From Volutella citrinella (Eukaryota; Ascomycota; Sordariomycetes; Hypocreales; Nectriaceae): a stretch of DNA of 64,000 nt. Shown in pieces: positions 10,271 through 22,178 of the stretch. Each line of letters starts with the position of its first letter. Position 1 is the first letter of the stretch. The notes under the pieces were generated by a model, which made no database searches, had not been told where the DNA came from, and was given only the letters and a program-made list of their open reading frames with translations. A program made the position numbers and the translations under genes. The stretch spans positions 4,464,001-4,528,000 of the forward strand of contig JAWZSP010000003.1 of NCBI GenBank assembly GCA_034401135.1, written 5' to 3'.

Positions 10271-13200
10271 TTTGGCGGTTTGGGTTGTGAGGGTTGAGGG
10301 TGTAAGTGGGTGGTGATGTATGTATGTGGGCTGGGAAGAGGTCTGATGCTGCAGCAATTGGGCGCACACAGGATGACAATGGGCAAGATGTAGCTTCTTG
10401 GAGGAGGGATTCAAGCAGTGCTCAGAGGGTGATGTCGTTGCAATTGAGTTTTGAAGCTCGGGGTTGGTGGTGGGAAGCCGTTATTATACGTGAGCGACGT
10501 GAGTGACACACACAGACAAGCACACCACGACAACGCCCCTCAACCAACACAGCAGCCCATGGGCCAGCGTCAGCCGACTGACACGAAAGCTTTTTTTTCC
10601 CTGGCCAAAGCGGGCCGTCTCCATGGCATTGTGGGTAGCTTCCCCCGCAAATTGGCGTGCTTTGGCCAGGCAGGTTGTTCTGGTCATGTCGCCATTCGTC
10701 TCATCATGTTGCTTGGCCCAGGACCGGTCAGGTGGGTGTGTGGGTGCCGCCGTCTACGCACTGTCCCGCGCCCGATGGCAGCGCTGAAGAGAGGTGACTC
10801 AGGGGAGTGCTGGGGGGGCGAAGCGAGCGCTGGAGGCGTTAGGAGGGCGCCCAAGGTGCAGAGCCTGGCCAGGACATCGCGGCTGCACAGTGCGATGACA
10901 AAGCTAGGCACACGGCGCATCGCGCGCTCCCGGTTGGGCGCTTTGCAGTTAACGGCAATCGGGCCGCGCGTGTGATGGCTCGTAGTTGAAAATGGCGTTG
11001 TCACGAGGCCCTCAGTTCCTGGATCCAGAGTTTGTCGTATGTAAAAATTACCCCATAGAAACCCACTAGCGGCTAAGTCGGGCCCCTCCAACGCCCCTCC
11101 CAACGCCCCTCCTGCCCCTCCAGGAGTCCACGGCCCCTCTCACTGCCTCTGCCTCCTGTGCCTTGTGTGCCAGCGACTGGGCCAGCGCCTGCCAAGCAGC
11201 CCCTAGTCTGCCGACTCTGCTGCCCCCGGCGATCCATTATTGGAAGCCTCCAGGACCTGGGGAAATTTTTTATTGCGTCGTGGCTGCTTCTATGGATCGG
11301 AGTGCCTGAGACACTGAGACGCCCCCCTGGTCACGGGCCACAGGATCCGTGGATCCAGCGGATTCCATGCATCAAAGAGCGAAAAAAAAAGAGATGGTGG
11401 AGCATTGGAAGTCTCTGAAGTCTCTGGCGTCATCCAATCCATCCGCCCAGGAGAAGCCACGCCGAGTGAGAGAGGACCTTTGGCAGGCTTTTTACGCCAG
11501 CCACTGGCAACATTCGAGAAGCACAATGCAGCTCAAGCTGAAGATGCAAGCCGCAAGACGCAGCAGGGCGGTCGAGGAGGGCGGCGACGACCGAGGTGGG
11601 AGTCAATGTCAATGGTCAGCCCGAGGCTCGTCCAACCGCCAAGGCAGCCCGACCATCCCGAACTCCGGGGCCAGCTGGACAGACAGGCGCGTGGCACAAG
11701 GGCCGTTGCTGTGCGTGTGATGCGATGTGAGGCGAGTTGGCCTCACGATGAGGAATCAGACCGCCAGAGCCTGTCCTTGGTAAGGGCTCATTGCGGCTTA
11801 CAGCCCCCAGATTGCACGACTCGCCTGGCTTGGCTTTTGGTCTGGATGGCTGGGCGCTTCTGTCACGTTGCTGTCACGTTGCTGTCATCCATGTCCAGGG
11901 CGAAATTCCCAGGCGCAATTGCGTCTTTGCATTTCAGCCCTGCTGTTTGTTCCATTGAGCACCGAGCCCGGGCGGCGTGGTGTTATTATGACTGTTGCTG
12001 TTAGCTCATTGCCTCTTTTGGGACACGACACATGCCCCTCCTATTCACATCGTGTTGTGTTGCCGTTGCCCTGGGTTTTCCCCCTCTTCATCTGTCTCCA
12101 ACAATTGTGCTCTACGGACAAAAATGCATCTCTGGCAAGGCAATGGGCCAGACGCTCTCGTTTCGCACAGGAGTGCTGCCTTGCCATCATTGAGTCAGGG
12201 CCTCTGTCCTGGCCCCCATCTTCAGGGGCTCCCCGCCCCATCATCAGAGTCATAGCCGTCAACACGTCGCAGGAGACCAGCAAACAACGCAGACAATTGC
12301 ATCTCAAATCCAGCATAGAATCCGTCCCTTTCTTCGAGGTCTCCCCCTGCCAGATCCCCACCTGTAGTTATCCTACCCCAGATCTGATCCGATCTGTCAT
12401 GGCCCGTGTTTCCACCAGGAACGGCCCTGGTTGGAGCCCGGGAGAGCAAACTGTTAGGTAATTCTGACCTTGGTGCCGCCAGGCACGCCCAGATGGTGGC
12501 CTGCACACTGTTAAGCGAGACCATTGGACATTTCTTCATTGTCTTGGCCAAAGGGACGATCTTGCCTTTGCATTTCGGCCGAGTGACATGCGTGTGGTTG
12601 CTGGTATGCGTTCAACGTTGAGGGCAGTGGCGGGAGGTCGAGCTCGGCATGTCGCGATTCTTCTGCCTCCATAGAATTTCTCGCATAAGTGGCCGAAGTG
12701 TGCTTGGTATCGGTCCTTGACCATGACGACAGCCAAGGACCAGCTTTCACCCGCGCGCACAAAACTGGTTATTGCGAAGACCATCCGCTTCCGGCAGCCT
12801 TGTAGTAAGCCAATTGCAAGATATAAAATATGACGGCTACTCACGATCTGGTTGTTGAGAGTATGCGTGCGTTTAACAGTAACTCCCGTTGGGTCACAAC
12901 TCCATCTGTTCTCTCCCACGCCAGGGGCGATTCAGAGATGGCAACCAAGAAAAAAGGGGAAAATGCTGGCACCTGTCCAACCTTGACTATCACATAGCTG
13001 GATTTCTGATCTCTCATGTTTTCAGGCAGCATGGCCTCGATTTTACTCTTCCCAATCAGAGAGATGCTATATGGAGCGACGTAATGCCCTCCAACCATCA
13101 TAGACAGTGGTACATAATAACTTGGATTGGGTCGTACATGATGATCTGAGAGTTGACCATTTTGACTTGCTCTACCAGTCTGTCCGTTTCAGTCGCCTGT

Positions 13201-13985
13201 CATATGAATAAGGTCGTATCTGATGCTCATGGCACAGCCCAGGATGGCTTGGCCACCCGCAGTGCGAGCGCATAGATATCTCATGATCCTCGTCCCCATC
13301 TGGAACAACGCTGGCCTGGAGCAAGGAAACTTGGCCTCGAAAGGTGATTTTCATGTCTACCAAGAATTGCTTACTACATACACTCTGCGACGGGGCTGGA
13401 GTTATTTCCATTTATGCACCGTGAGGAGTGCTGGCACATCGTTGCTTAATTCCACTGTGCAATGTTTGCCAAGTCTTCCAAGCAAACGCCATGCAGGGGG
13501 TATGGGTTCGAGATCGATCTCTTGACCAAAGGCCAAGGCCACGACCGTTGCCGTCGATCGCCAATTACTGCCAAGGCAATCAGTCTCGACCAAGCCTGCT
13601 AGCCTGCCCGCAAGTCTTGGCCCGACGTCTCGTATAAGTTCTGGACCACCAAGACTCGACATACGGCATTGCGGTATTCGATTGGGAAACAGGACCAAGG
13701 TAATAAACAACATATTGAAATACCCCTTACAAGGGCGGTGAAGTATTCGCAATTCTGATAAAAAAATAAAGTGTATGAAATGTCAGCCGTGCCAGGCCGT
13801 TTGCACCCAAAATTTGTCAAATCCAACGCCGTGAAGAGTGCCTGTCCCTCCTACACAATTCGGTAACCAGCCAGCTACCCGTGAACATTAGGCTACTTTC
13901 TCAATTCTTCTGACCACCAATGTCATCGCCTTTGCAAAACCACAGCGAGGCGGACAAGACTGGTTAAAGTCTATCATTGCGCCAG
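10271..13985. other. Gene-free stretch of 3.7 kb
   Basis: This lies between the 5' side of the DUF3602 gene and the 3' end of the GH76 gene. Open frames are short, overlap on both strands and show no domain or splice logic. A 10-kb-scale look for B-box-like tRNA signals found none that folds. I see no supported gene. Confidence 0.5.
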
Positions 13986-15561
13986 TTAAGCACCAAAGCT
14001 CATCCAAGCAAACAGTCCGCAGGACGATGCCACCAGAAGGAAGGTGAGAATACCAGCGCCAGCCTTGCCTGCCGTGGTGACGGGCTTGTCGCCAGTGACG
14101 GAGTCGCCACCAGCGTTAGGGTTGCCCTTGGAAGTTCCGCCGTCCTTCTCGGATACGAGGAATAGGTTCTTCTCCAGTAGCAGGCCGGAAAGCGCGCCGA
14201 GCACATTCATCTGCTGGCCAACGCCGCTCTTGCCGTCGTAGGCACCGCTGGCCCACTTGAATCCACAGAGTCGGCCATTGTCACCACCAGTGCACTGGGC
14301 GGCGGCGGCGGCGGCGGACTTCCTCAGAACCGGCAGAACCTTGTCGGCAGTGAAGGGGGCAATAGCGGTAACGTGCGTCAACCATCGGTGGACGTACCCC
14401 TTGAAGGACAACATGTCGGTAGTGCAGGTTCCGTGGTTTTCGCATGCAATCTCGACCATGATGCTGTTCTCCTGGAAGAAGCTTCCCAGACAGGCGTCAA
14501 CAAGCTTCTGAGTCCTCTGCTTCCAGATATCGGAGCCATTGGTCTGGGTTCACTGTCAGCTTTTTGCGTCCGAGAAGTTGCTTGCTAATCATTCCACTCA
14601 CGTAGTTGTACATATGAGCAGCACCCTGGGCGAAGACACCGACGTTGTAGGAGAACTGCGTCTTGTTGATGTCGGTGCAGTTCTTAGCCACGTGTGCACC
14701 GTCGTAAACTTCGTAGGTGTCCTTGTCGATGAATCCGACGGCCTCCATCCAGTCCCAAGTCGTCTCGGCCCACTTGGCATATGTTTCGTTTTGGGTGTAT
14801 CGAGCCAAGCGAGCACCCATGTTGAAGAAGCATCCATTGGCGATACCTAATAGTAAAGTTAGCGGCATAGTCAAGAGAATGTTCGCATGGCACTACGCAC
14901 TGTTCTTGTATCCATAACCTTGGTTGGTCAACGGAATTTGCCATCGCATGCCACCGCCACAGGTCGTGTCGTGTCGTTCCGGTGCGGCTTGGGTGTTGAA
15001 CACACCCTGGGCAAGGGCAAGCCAACCGGGCTGGTCGGAGGGCGGATCGGGGAACTTGAGCTCAGCAGCCAGCATGGCGGACATTCCCCAGAAACCCTGG
15101 TCATCGTTTCCAAGGGACAGGGTGAAGTTCTTGTCTTGGAAGTCGTTGTTCGGAGCTTTCTGGTGCATCATGGCCTGCATGGTAATTGCGTTATAACTCT
15201 CATCACCCGTGGCCTTCCAATAATCCATCAAAGTTCCGAACATAGCACCAGCCTCCCACCAGTAGTAGTCACCGTTGGGAGGAGGTCCGGGAAGAATGCC
15301 AGGCGTCTTTCCAGTATCGTTGCCGTCATAGTACTGAAGCAGATCCCAGGCAACGCTGGCGGCGGCCTTCTTGATGGCATCTGGTCCCAAACAGTTAGTG
15401 AGGGGGGTTTAACGGAGGACCGGCCTCTAAGCGCCTGGGCGGGCGGAGAGCCACCGAATCGAGAGCATACCGTCGCTGTCAATGGAATATGGAGACGCGG
15501 CGTTGACGACGGCAACGGAGGCCAAGAGGCTGGCTGCGCCGAGAAGATTGGAGGAGAGCAT
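13986..15561 (-). CDS. GPI-anchored GH76 endo-1,6-alpha-mannosidase, Dfg5/Dcw1 family
   Basis: Exons on the minus strand are 15561-15471, 15380-14901, 14846-14602 and 14543-13986, giving 457 aa. Residues 1-22 form a signal peptide (ends VAVVNAAS). The GH76 body starts [30 protein letters not shown] and [15 protein letters not shown] are family signatures, and the adjacent Asp pair near residues 123-124 matches the catalytic pair known in GH76. The C-terminus is Ser/Gly/Asn-rich, then a hydrophobic tail from about residue 436 that predicts GPI attachment. In yeasts Dfg5/Dcw1 act outside the membrane to cross-link GPI proteins to wall glucan. Several N-x-S/T sites suit a secreted glycoprotein. 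An Ala run (AAAAAA) is encoded by a GCC/GCG tract near 14300. Confidence 0.93.
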
Positions 15562-18100
15562 GTTGGCGAGTGAGACGAAGCGAATGACGATGTCAAGGAA
15601 AACGAATGTCGGTCGCCGCGCGACCCGGTGTCGGGCGGAAAATCGGCGGCTGTGTGCAGGGCAAGCGAATGCAAGGCGAGGCAAAGCGACGACGCGAGGG
15701 CGAGTCGAGGGGCGTTCGCGGGTTAAACTGGTGATGCTGCTTGGCGATGTTCGATGATGAAAGGATGAAGAAGAGTTGACGGAACGGGACGGAATGCCAA
15801 GGGGCCAAGGGGACGCGGCGTCGGGGATGCCCAGGTGGCTTGTGGGAACAGGGTGCTAGGGGTGAGCAGTGGTTGTGCAGTGCCGCCGACAGGAAACACT
15901 CCAAATCCCCTGCACAAGCAGGGCACTTTCGTACCTGCTGCTGGCTCAAGTGGGCCTCTCGCGTGGCCGTACGTACTGGACTCGTATGCAGCCGAGGGCG
16001 CAGCAGCCCAACCCGCGACGGACCTGGAAATACGAGCCCCCCAACTGCCACAATTTGCCTTCTCGCCGTACCTGAGAGTGTCAATCCTGTCACACTCCCT
16101 AGCGGCCGCCGCTTTTACGGCAGGCTCGCCGCTGACGAGGGGCCATCTGTCAACGTTCAAGAAGTGGCACCCCATTCCGCATCTTCCTTGCTTGCAGCTG
16201 GCTCAAGTTGGTTCCTTGCCTTCTGATATTCTTATGTTTGTATTGGCATTTCAATTCTTGTAGTGTTATGGCATGAGGCTGGTCCTACTGATCGATGTCT
16301 GGTTGATAGATATGGAACACCCTTTCCCCTTCACGCAAACACGGTTTTCGTAGAGCGGGGAAGCAAATTTGGTATACAGGCATTATCCTCGGCGGAAGAA
16401 AAGGAAGCTGCCGTATATTGCTTGATACATTTTGATAACAGTGCCTAAACTGTAGAGTTCTCCGTCTTGAAGTCAGTATTCAGGCACGGGACCCGATTAG
16501 AAGCCTTACAGAAATCTTAAGCACAACATATAATTGCTTGTACTAGTAGTAGGTGATTGCCAGATATCTGTTTTATATGGAGGACTGCATTTCTCCCATT
16601 GATGAACAGAACTGGGATGGAGGTGAAGGCTCGTTGACGGATTGATGCTGTTTGGCTGCGGAGGCTTGCATAAATCTTGCATATTTGCCGCCGAGACTTG
16701 CGACAGGGGCGTTTCACCAAGGGCGGCACCAGCGCTTTGCTTCTTCTGGATGGCGGCCTCTTGTCAGAAATTCAGAATCGGCTGTCCGGGGATCCCCTAG
16801 CCCGCTGACGATCAGCGCAATCAAGAAATGGCAATAATGCTGAGCGTTGGACGTATTGGTGAGTCTATTAGCTCTTATGGCTGCTGACGTAGCTTGCGCA
16901 GCGCTCCGAGCTCCGTGATTAGTACGTAAAGCAGGACACTCTACACACGCCGCTGATGGAAGGCGCCGCTAACGATTCCCTAGCAATGTGGCCATGACCC
17001 AGTGTTGCCGCGCGGCTGCATTTATTTATTATGCAGACTAGACCGGTTCAGTGGCTCCTGACACTCTTCAGCTCTGCAGCCCCCTATCCCACAGCTTGAC
17101 GCTTATTCCGTCTGTGAATGCTCTCGGGTCTGCCTCTCCGCGTCTCAACCTGCAAATAGTTCGACGCCGTTGGCTTTCTCTGTCATTTGCCAAGGAATGG
17201 ATCGGCACTGACATCCGATCGAGCAGCCGTGTGTTCTACAGCGCCACTAGCCAAGCGAACTGTTCGCTCTTTTGCTTGGCAGGTCCAGACAAGACGCGTC
17301 ACGTGCAGCTTGGCAGTATTATGCGGATACATGATGTGCAACAAGGCGCATGCATAAAGGGTTCTAAATACAGAAGCATTATTACGCAGGCGATGCAACT
17401 TTTAGAGATAACATCGCTTCGAGAACACTTTTCGTAGGACTGTAGATCCCATGATATTGCTACACGTGCGTTGTAAGCCGTGACGACTGGAGAGACAAAT
17501 CTTACTTGTAGGATAATTTGCTTTAAAATATCAAATACTCGTTGCTAGCCGCCGTTTGTTGTCATCTGTGAGGAGATATAGCCTTCACCATGATCAAATG
17601 CGACAATTACTGGATAGAACTAGACCCCAATCAAGAGATGCATCTATTCCTGGAATGCAAAACCGCTAGGTTTGGCGCCAGACTTTCCACAACGCGACTC
17701 AGCCAGCCGGAAAGTTGTTGACCCGTAGCCGGTCTTGCGCTCCACCAATCAACTGACTGTACCTGACAAGGGTTCCGTGTGGGGACACTTTCTGGTTAAG
17801 TTGTCCTTTCTACGTATGTAGTCAGCCGAATTGAAGACCAAGACAAGCCCCGGAATCCACGACCACGCCGGTTAATGAGGGAGGCAATTCGACAATTATA
17901 TCGCCAATCGGACCTCTAGCACCCTGGGTTACGACCAAGGCATGCGGCAGTGAGAATAATCGTCTAGCACCCACGCCACGCCTTTGCGACACGATCTCGG
18001 GCCCACACCAAGTCCCTGGCGGACGACGAGTCTACCTGGCCAGTTGAGCCGACTGTATATATATCCTGGGGACAAGGCTGTCGCCACACTCGCCAGCACC
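15562..18100. other. Intergenic stretch, AT-richer on the right half
   Basis: This is the common 5' region of the GH76 gene (-) and Erv41 (+). From about 16250 to 17950 the sequence is more AT-rich than its surroundings and open frames are short. I found no conserved protein signature and no repeat copies. The only site I can support is the TATA-like run just before Erv41. Confidence 0.5.
18056..18064 (+). promoter_or_regulatory. TATA-like element of Erv41
   Basis: A TATATATAT run lies about 37-45 nt upstream of the Erv41 start codon. If it works as a TATA box, the 5' leader would be very short. The assignment rests on position and sequence only. Confidence 0.4.
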
Positions 18101-19335
18101 ATGAATGGGATGGAGAAGTCAGGACTGGACGATGACCAGTTTGGAGCCAAGAACGGCTCTATTGTCAGCGCCTTTGACGCATTCCGTGAGTAGCCCCCTG
18201 GTGGCGAATGCCCCAGCTGTGCGCGCTAACTTGTGGGAAGCCAAATCGAAGCCGCAGTATGTGACACGAACGTCGGGAGGCGGCAAATGGACTGTCGCCA
18301 TGCTCATAATCTCCTTCCTCCTCTTCTGGACCGAGGCTGCCCGGTGGTGGCGCGGATCCGAGACGCACAACTTCGCCGTTGAGAAGGGAGTCGGCCACGA
18401 GCTACAGGTCAACATGGACATTGTGGTCAAGATGAACTGTGAAGATATCCATGTCAATGTACAGGACGCATCGGGCGATCGTATCATGGCCGGGAAGCGC
18501 CTGACCCGCGACAAGACGAGCTGGAGCCAGTGGGTTGATGCCAAGGGCGTGCATAAGCTGGGTCGTGATAGCCAGGGCCGCGTCAACACCAAGGAGGGCT
18601 GGACGGACTTGGGATACGAGGATGAGGGTTTTGGTGAAGAGCACGTTCACGATATCGTCGCTCTCGGAAAGAAGAGGGCCAAGTGGCACAAGACACCCAA
18701 GGTCAAGGGCGCCGCGGACAGTTGCCGCATCTACGGCAGCCTGGACCTGAACAAGGTGCAAGGTGACTTCCATATCACCGCTCGAGGCCACGGATATCTT
18801 GAGATGGGCGAACACCTCGATCACAGCCGTAAGTACCAATTCCTTCTTCCTAGGATGTAGCATGTGTTGACGATTGGCAGGATTCAACTTCTCTCACATC
18901 ATCTCGGAGCTTTCCTACGGTCCATTCTACCCATCGCTCGTCAACCCGCTTGATCGAACCGTCAACCTTGCCGATGCCAACTTCTACAAATTCCAATACT
19001 TCCTCTCCGTGGTGCCTACTGTCTACAGTGTTGGATCCAGGAGCATCATGACAAACCAGTACGCTGTGACGGAGCAGAGCCGCGCTGTCAACGAGAACTG
19101 GATTCCGGGCATCTTCGTCAAGTACGACATCGAGCCCATCCTGCTGACTGTGCATGAGTCCCGCGCCGGCCTGCTTAGCTTCTTCATGAAGGTTGTCAAC
19201 ATTGTCAGTGGTGTGCTGGTCGCTGGCCACTGGGGCTTTACCCTGCACAACTGGGTGATTGAGGTCATTGGAAAGAGGCGACGGAGCAGCGGTGGTGAGG
19301 GTGTCCTGGGATCAAAGTCTGGCTACGACGAGTAA
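18101..19335 (+). CDS. erv41: COPII vesicle protein Erv41 (ERGIC2 family)
   Basis: Exons 18101-18185, 18241-18828 and 18881-19335 give 375 aa. The N-terminal cytosolic part ends in the family motif DAFPKSKPQYV, then transmembrane segment 1 (about residues 45-63). A long lumenal beta-rich domain includes the conserved HDIVALGKK and CRIYGSLDLNKVQGDFHI segments. A second membrane span lies near the C-terminus (FFMKVVNIVSGVLVAGHWGF), followed by a short basic cytosolic tail. Erv41 pairs with Erv46 and cycles between ER and Golgi as a cargo-retrieval receptor. The start gives the expected short N-terminus, and introns fall after DAF and after HLDHS. No Erv46 gene is in the window. Confidence 0.94.
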
Positions 19336-22178
19336 ACCTGGAAAGGGAAGGGGAAAGGGAAAGGGGGGGGATCTTTGCAGATCTTCCGCGGCTCGTATTT
19401 TACGAGCTGGATTGGGCAATCATACCGTATACAGCATAAAGGGGAATGGGCGTGATGGAGAGGGAGGGAGTTTACTACCTGGGATTGTATATTTCCATGC
19501 CCTATTAGGAGTTACGGATAAAACTGGGCCTGAATGTTACCTTGTTCTGACTAGTAACCTGTTCTCATTATCTTGGCCTTCTCTTTTGTAGGAGGCAAGC
19601 GGCTGCCGGGTGATCAACTCGTCTCTGCGCACAAGCCCTGGCATCACCATGAGCGCCCTGGATGTCCAGCACGCCGCCTTCGGGTTCGAGACTACGGTTC
19701 TCTACTATAAGTAAAATTCCCAACAATATCATTCGTAGTTGAATAACGCGCCACTCGCTGGGCGCCTAGTGCGAGTTGTAAAGGCCAGGCGTAGTCTCAA
19801 TCGACTGACCTGGCCGGTTGGGAGGCTCAACACAGGGCTTGTAGTGGAAAATGTGGTGGGTTGCGCAGCCTCATGGCACGCCACCGGTTACTATCAAGTT
19901 TTTCTCGCAGCCTGAGATACACACCAACATGCAAAAGGCTATATCGTCTGTAATATCCATGATGGAATGGAGACGAAGAAGTTCCACCCATGAAGTGGCA
20001 GGGGTCTAGAGCTGGCTATGACGACATGGCGGCCGCAACAGCGGGGCAGTCTGGACGTTCTTGCTTGAGCCTTCCCGCCGCCCCCGGCAAGGGCCGGCTC
20101 GCGACGTTGGCTCCAGGTGATGTTGCCCGTTTGGGCGCCCATTTTCAAACCTTCTTGACAACCACCGGCCTGCGTAACAGCCGAGGCGGCGATGGGCTCT
20201 GGTGTCGAGAATCCGCGCTCTGGTCATGGCTCGTGGTCACGGCCGCGGCGGCGGGAGGCGAGGACGACGACAGGCTTGCATCCGTCACAAGGCCAAGATT
20301 CGGGGCGAATGACAGCGCTGGAGTGGGCACCCGGCGGCGGTGCGCATGCCTCGCTGGAGTCGCTGGTGGCCGCCACATGATGATGCGGACTGGGGGAAAT
20401 GCGAGACATGGAGCCACGCTGGCAGTATTGGCATTGGCCGCCCAGCCTGCGGCCGTCGTCGGCCGGTTGCCTTGGGGCTGCCTTGGCCATGGCCGGGCGG
20501 CGCATGAGGCCAACAAAGGCGATGCTAGGAGTACCCAACCACTGGGTTTGGTGTGTGGGACTGGGGGGGCCAGGCGAGAGGTTGACAGCCAGGCGGAATC
20601 AGCGCCACAGCCAAAAGAGCCGCACCGTGGTCAACATGCTCATTGGTAAGTGGTGCGGTATCCGTCTGCCAACGGTGATGGCTATGCCGGGCATCGTTGC
20701 TAGCATCGCGTCGGCCTGCGAGACATACTCCGTAGCCGATGTGCGATGGGGCCTCCAGCAAGCGCTGGCTGGCCTGGCTGGCTCGCGCTGCTGACCACAT
20801 TGCCGGCTGTCCCAGGCTGCCAGGGCCTCGTGGGATGCTCCGCTGGTCCCTGATTCTTCTTCCGGGAATTGTTTGTCCTCCTCCAAGGGCCCCCTTGACC
20901 GAGTAGCATGGGCGTCCTTGTACAAGCGTGGGTCGTCTCTCGTCTCTCCACGGTGGCGGCGGATTTGTTTGCGCGTTCTGGGGGTGAGCATCAGATCCGC
21001 GCCACAAGCCAGCCCTGGAGACGGCAAATGGCGGTTTGCGCCTTTGTTTGGCATTCTGCCACCTCTACAACCGAGCTGGGCTTTGTGAGGCCCTCAAGTT
21101 TGGAACTGGGCTGTGCTGTTGTATTGTCCCTCTGCTAGGCCGTCTTCGACCCAACAGCCTCTGCCGCTTCTGCCGCCTCTGCGATTGGCATATTCATTGT
21201 CATTCAATGACGGTAGCACGACTGGCTGCTTCGTACACTGAAGGGCCACATCCATCACTTCGGGGTCAGCGATGGGCGCAGCGCTAGATGGAGACGAACT
21301 ACTGCGTACTACGAGGGTTCGGTGCATGGCACAGGTTTCCAAAGCATCATCAGGACAGGGCAGTGGGTTCCAGGTTGCTTGGTAACTCTCCGAATGGCGG
21401 AGAAGGTAACTGATCAGTTGGTTGGGCGGGTCCGGTAGATATTGCCAAGGCTGTGCGAACCATGTCTGGTTTTTCGACAGGGGTCGCATTCATCATGTCG
21501 GGTTCCAAAGGCTCTGCTCTCTCAGTCAGGCTGCTTCCCCGCGCAAGCCTGGCAACCTGGGACTACCCGCCGCCTTCCATTGATGCTTCGTTGCTGCATC
21601 TCCTAGCCTCAAGCCCAAACCATGTAGTTGAGTGGCCTGGCAGATAATTGCCCGGCTGGTGCCGTTCTTACGTCGCAACATCCAGAACGACTCGCCTCGT
21701 CTGCCCCTCCACCACCACCACCACTACGCCGTCAGCGTGTTCAGTGTGTCCCACCCATCCACCCACTACTCCTCCCCCTTGCGCGCTACCACTGGCCGCA
21801 TTGTTGCTGCACCTGCACCCGCACCTGGTGACTCAAGCAAGCCAATCCATGCAACCGTGCTACCAGGCTGTTGCTCACGACCACCGTTTTCTCTTCCGTC
21901 ATAGCCCTCTCTTCCCCTCCTGCGACCCTTTTCCTTCTTTTCTTCTCGCACTCCCCCTCAAACCTCGCTATTCCGCCATCTCACATCCTATATACCCGAA
22001 TTTACACCTCAACACCAACCATCCACCATTTGAGAGCTGTCTCCCCAAGCTCGACTTTTGTTAGCTGTGCAACTACGTCACCGCGCTAGCCCCTCAACCA
22101 ACCCCAGCTCCCACCCCCGCCATCCCACGGAGCCTTCTCCCTGAGCATCCATACCGAGACAACCCACGCTGCCCAGTG
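19336..22178. other. Intergenic stretch before the DUF3824 gene
   Basis: A G-rich GGGAAA run follows the Erv41 stop (19340-19370). Between 19990 and 21300 many overlapping GC-rich frames on both strands look like chance. A pyrimidine-rich block (about 21870-21965) precedes the DUF3824 start by 220-300 nt, the usual place for a CT-rich promoter or leader tract in fungi. No gene is supported. Confidence 0.5.

Noticed and set aside
9848..10297. 149-codon Gly/Ala-rich plus-strand frame
   Set aside because: It is the antisense shadow of the DUF3602 gene, whose GGAGN repeats leave the opposite strand open.
19990..20649. 219-codon plus-strand frame, very Gly/Ala/Arg-rich
   Set aside because: Typical of GC-rich non-coding sequence, with equally long frames on the other strand and no domain.
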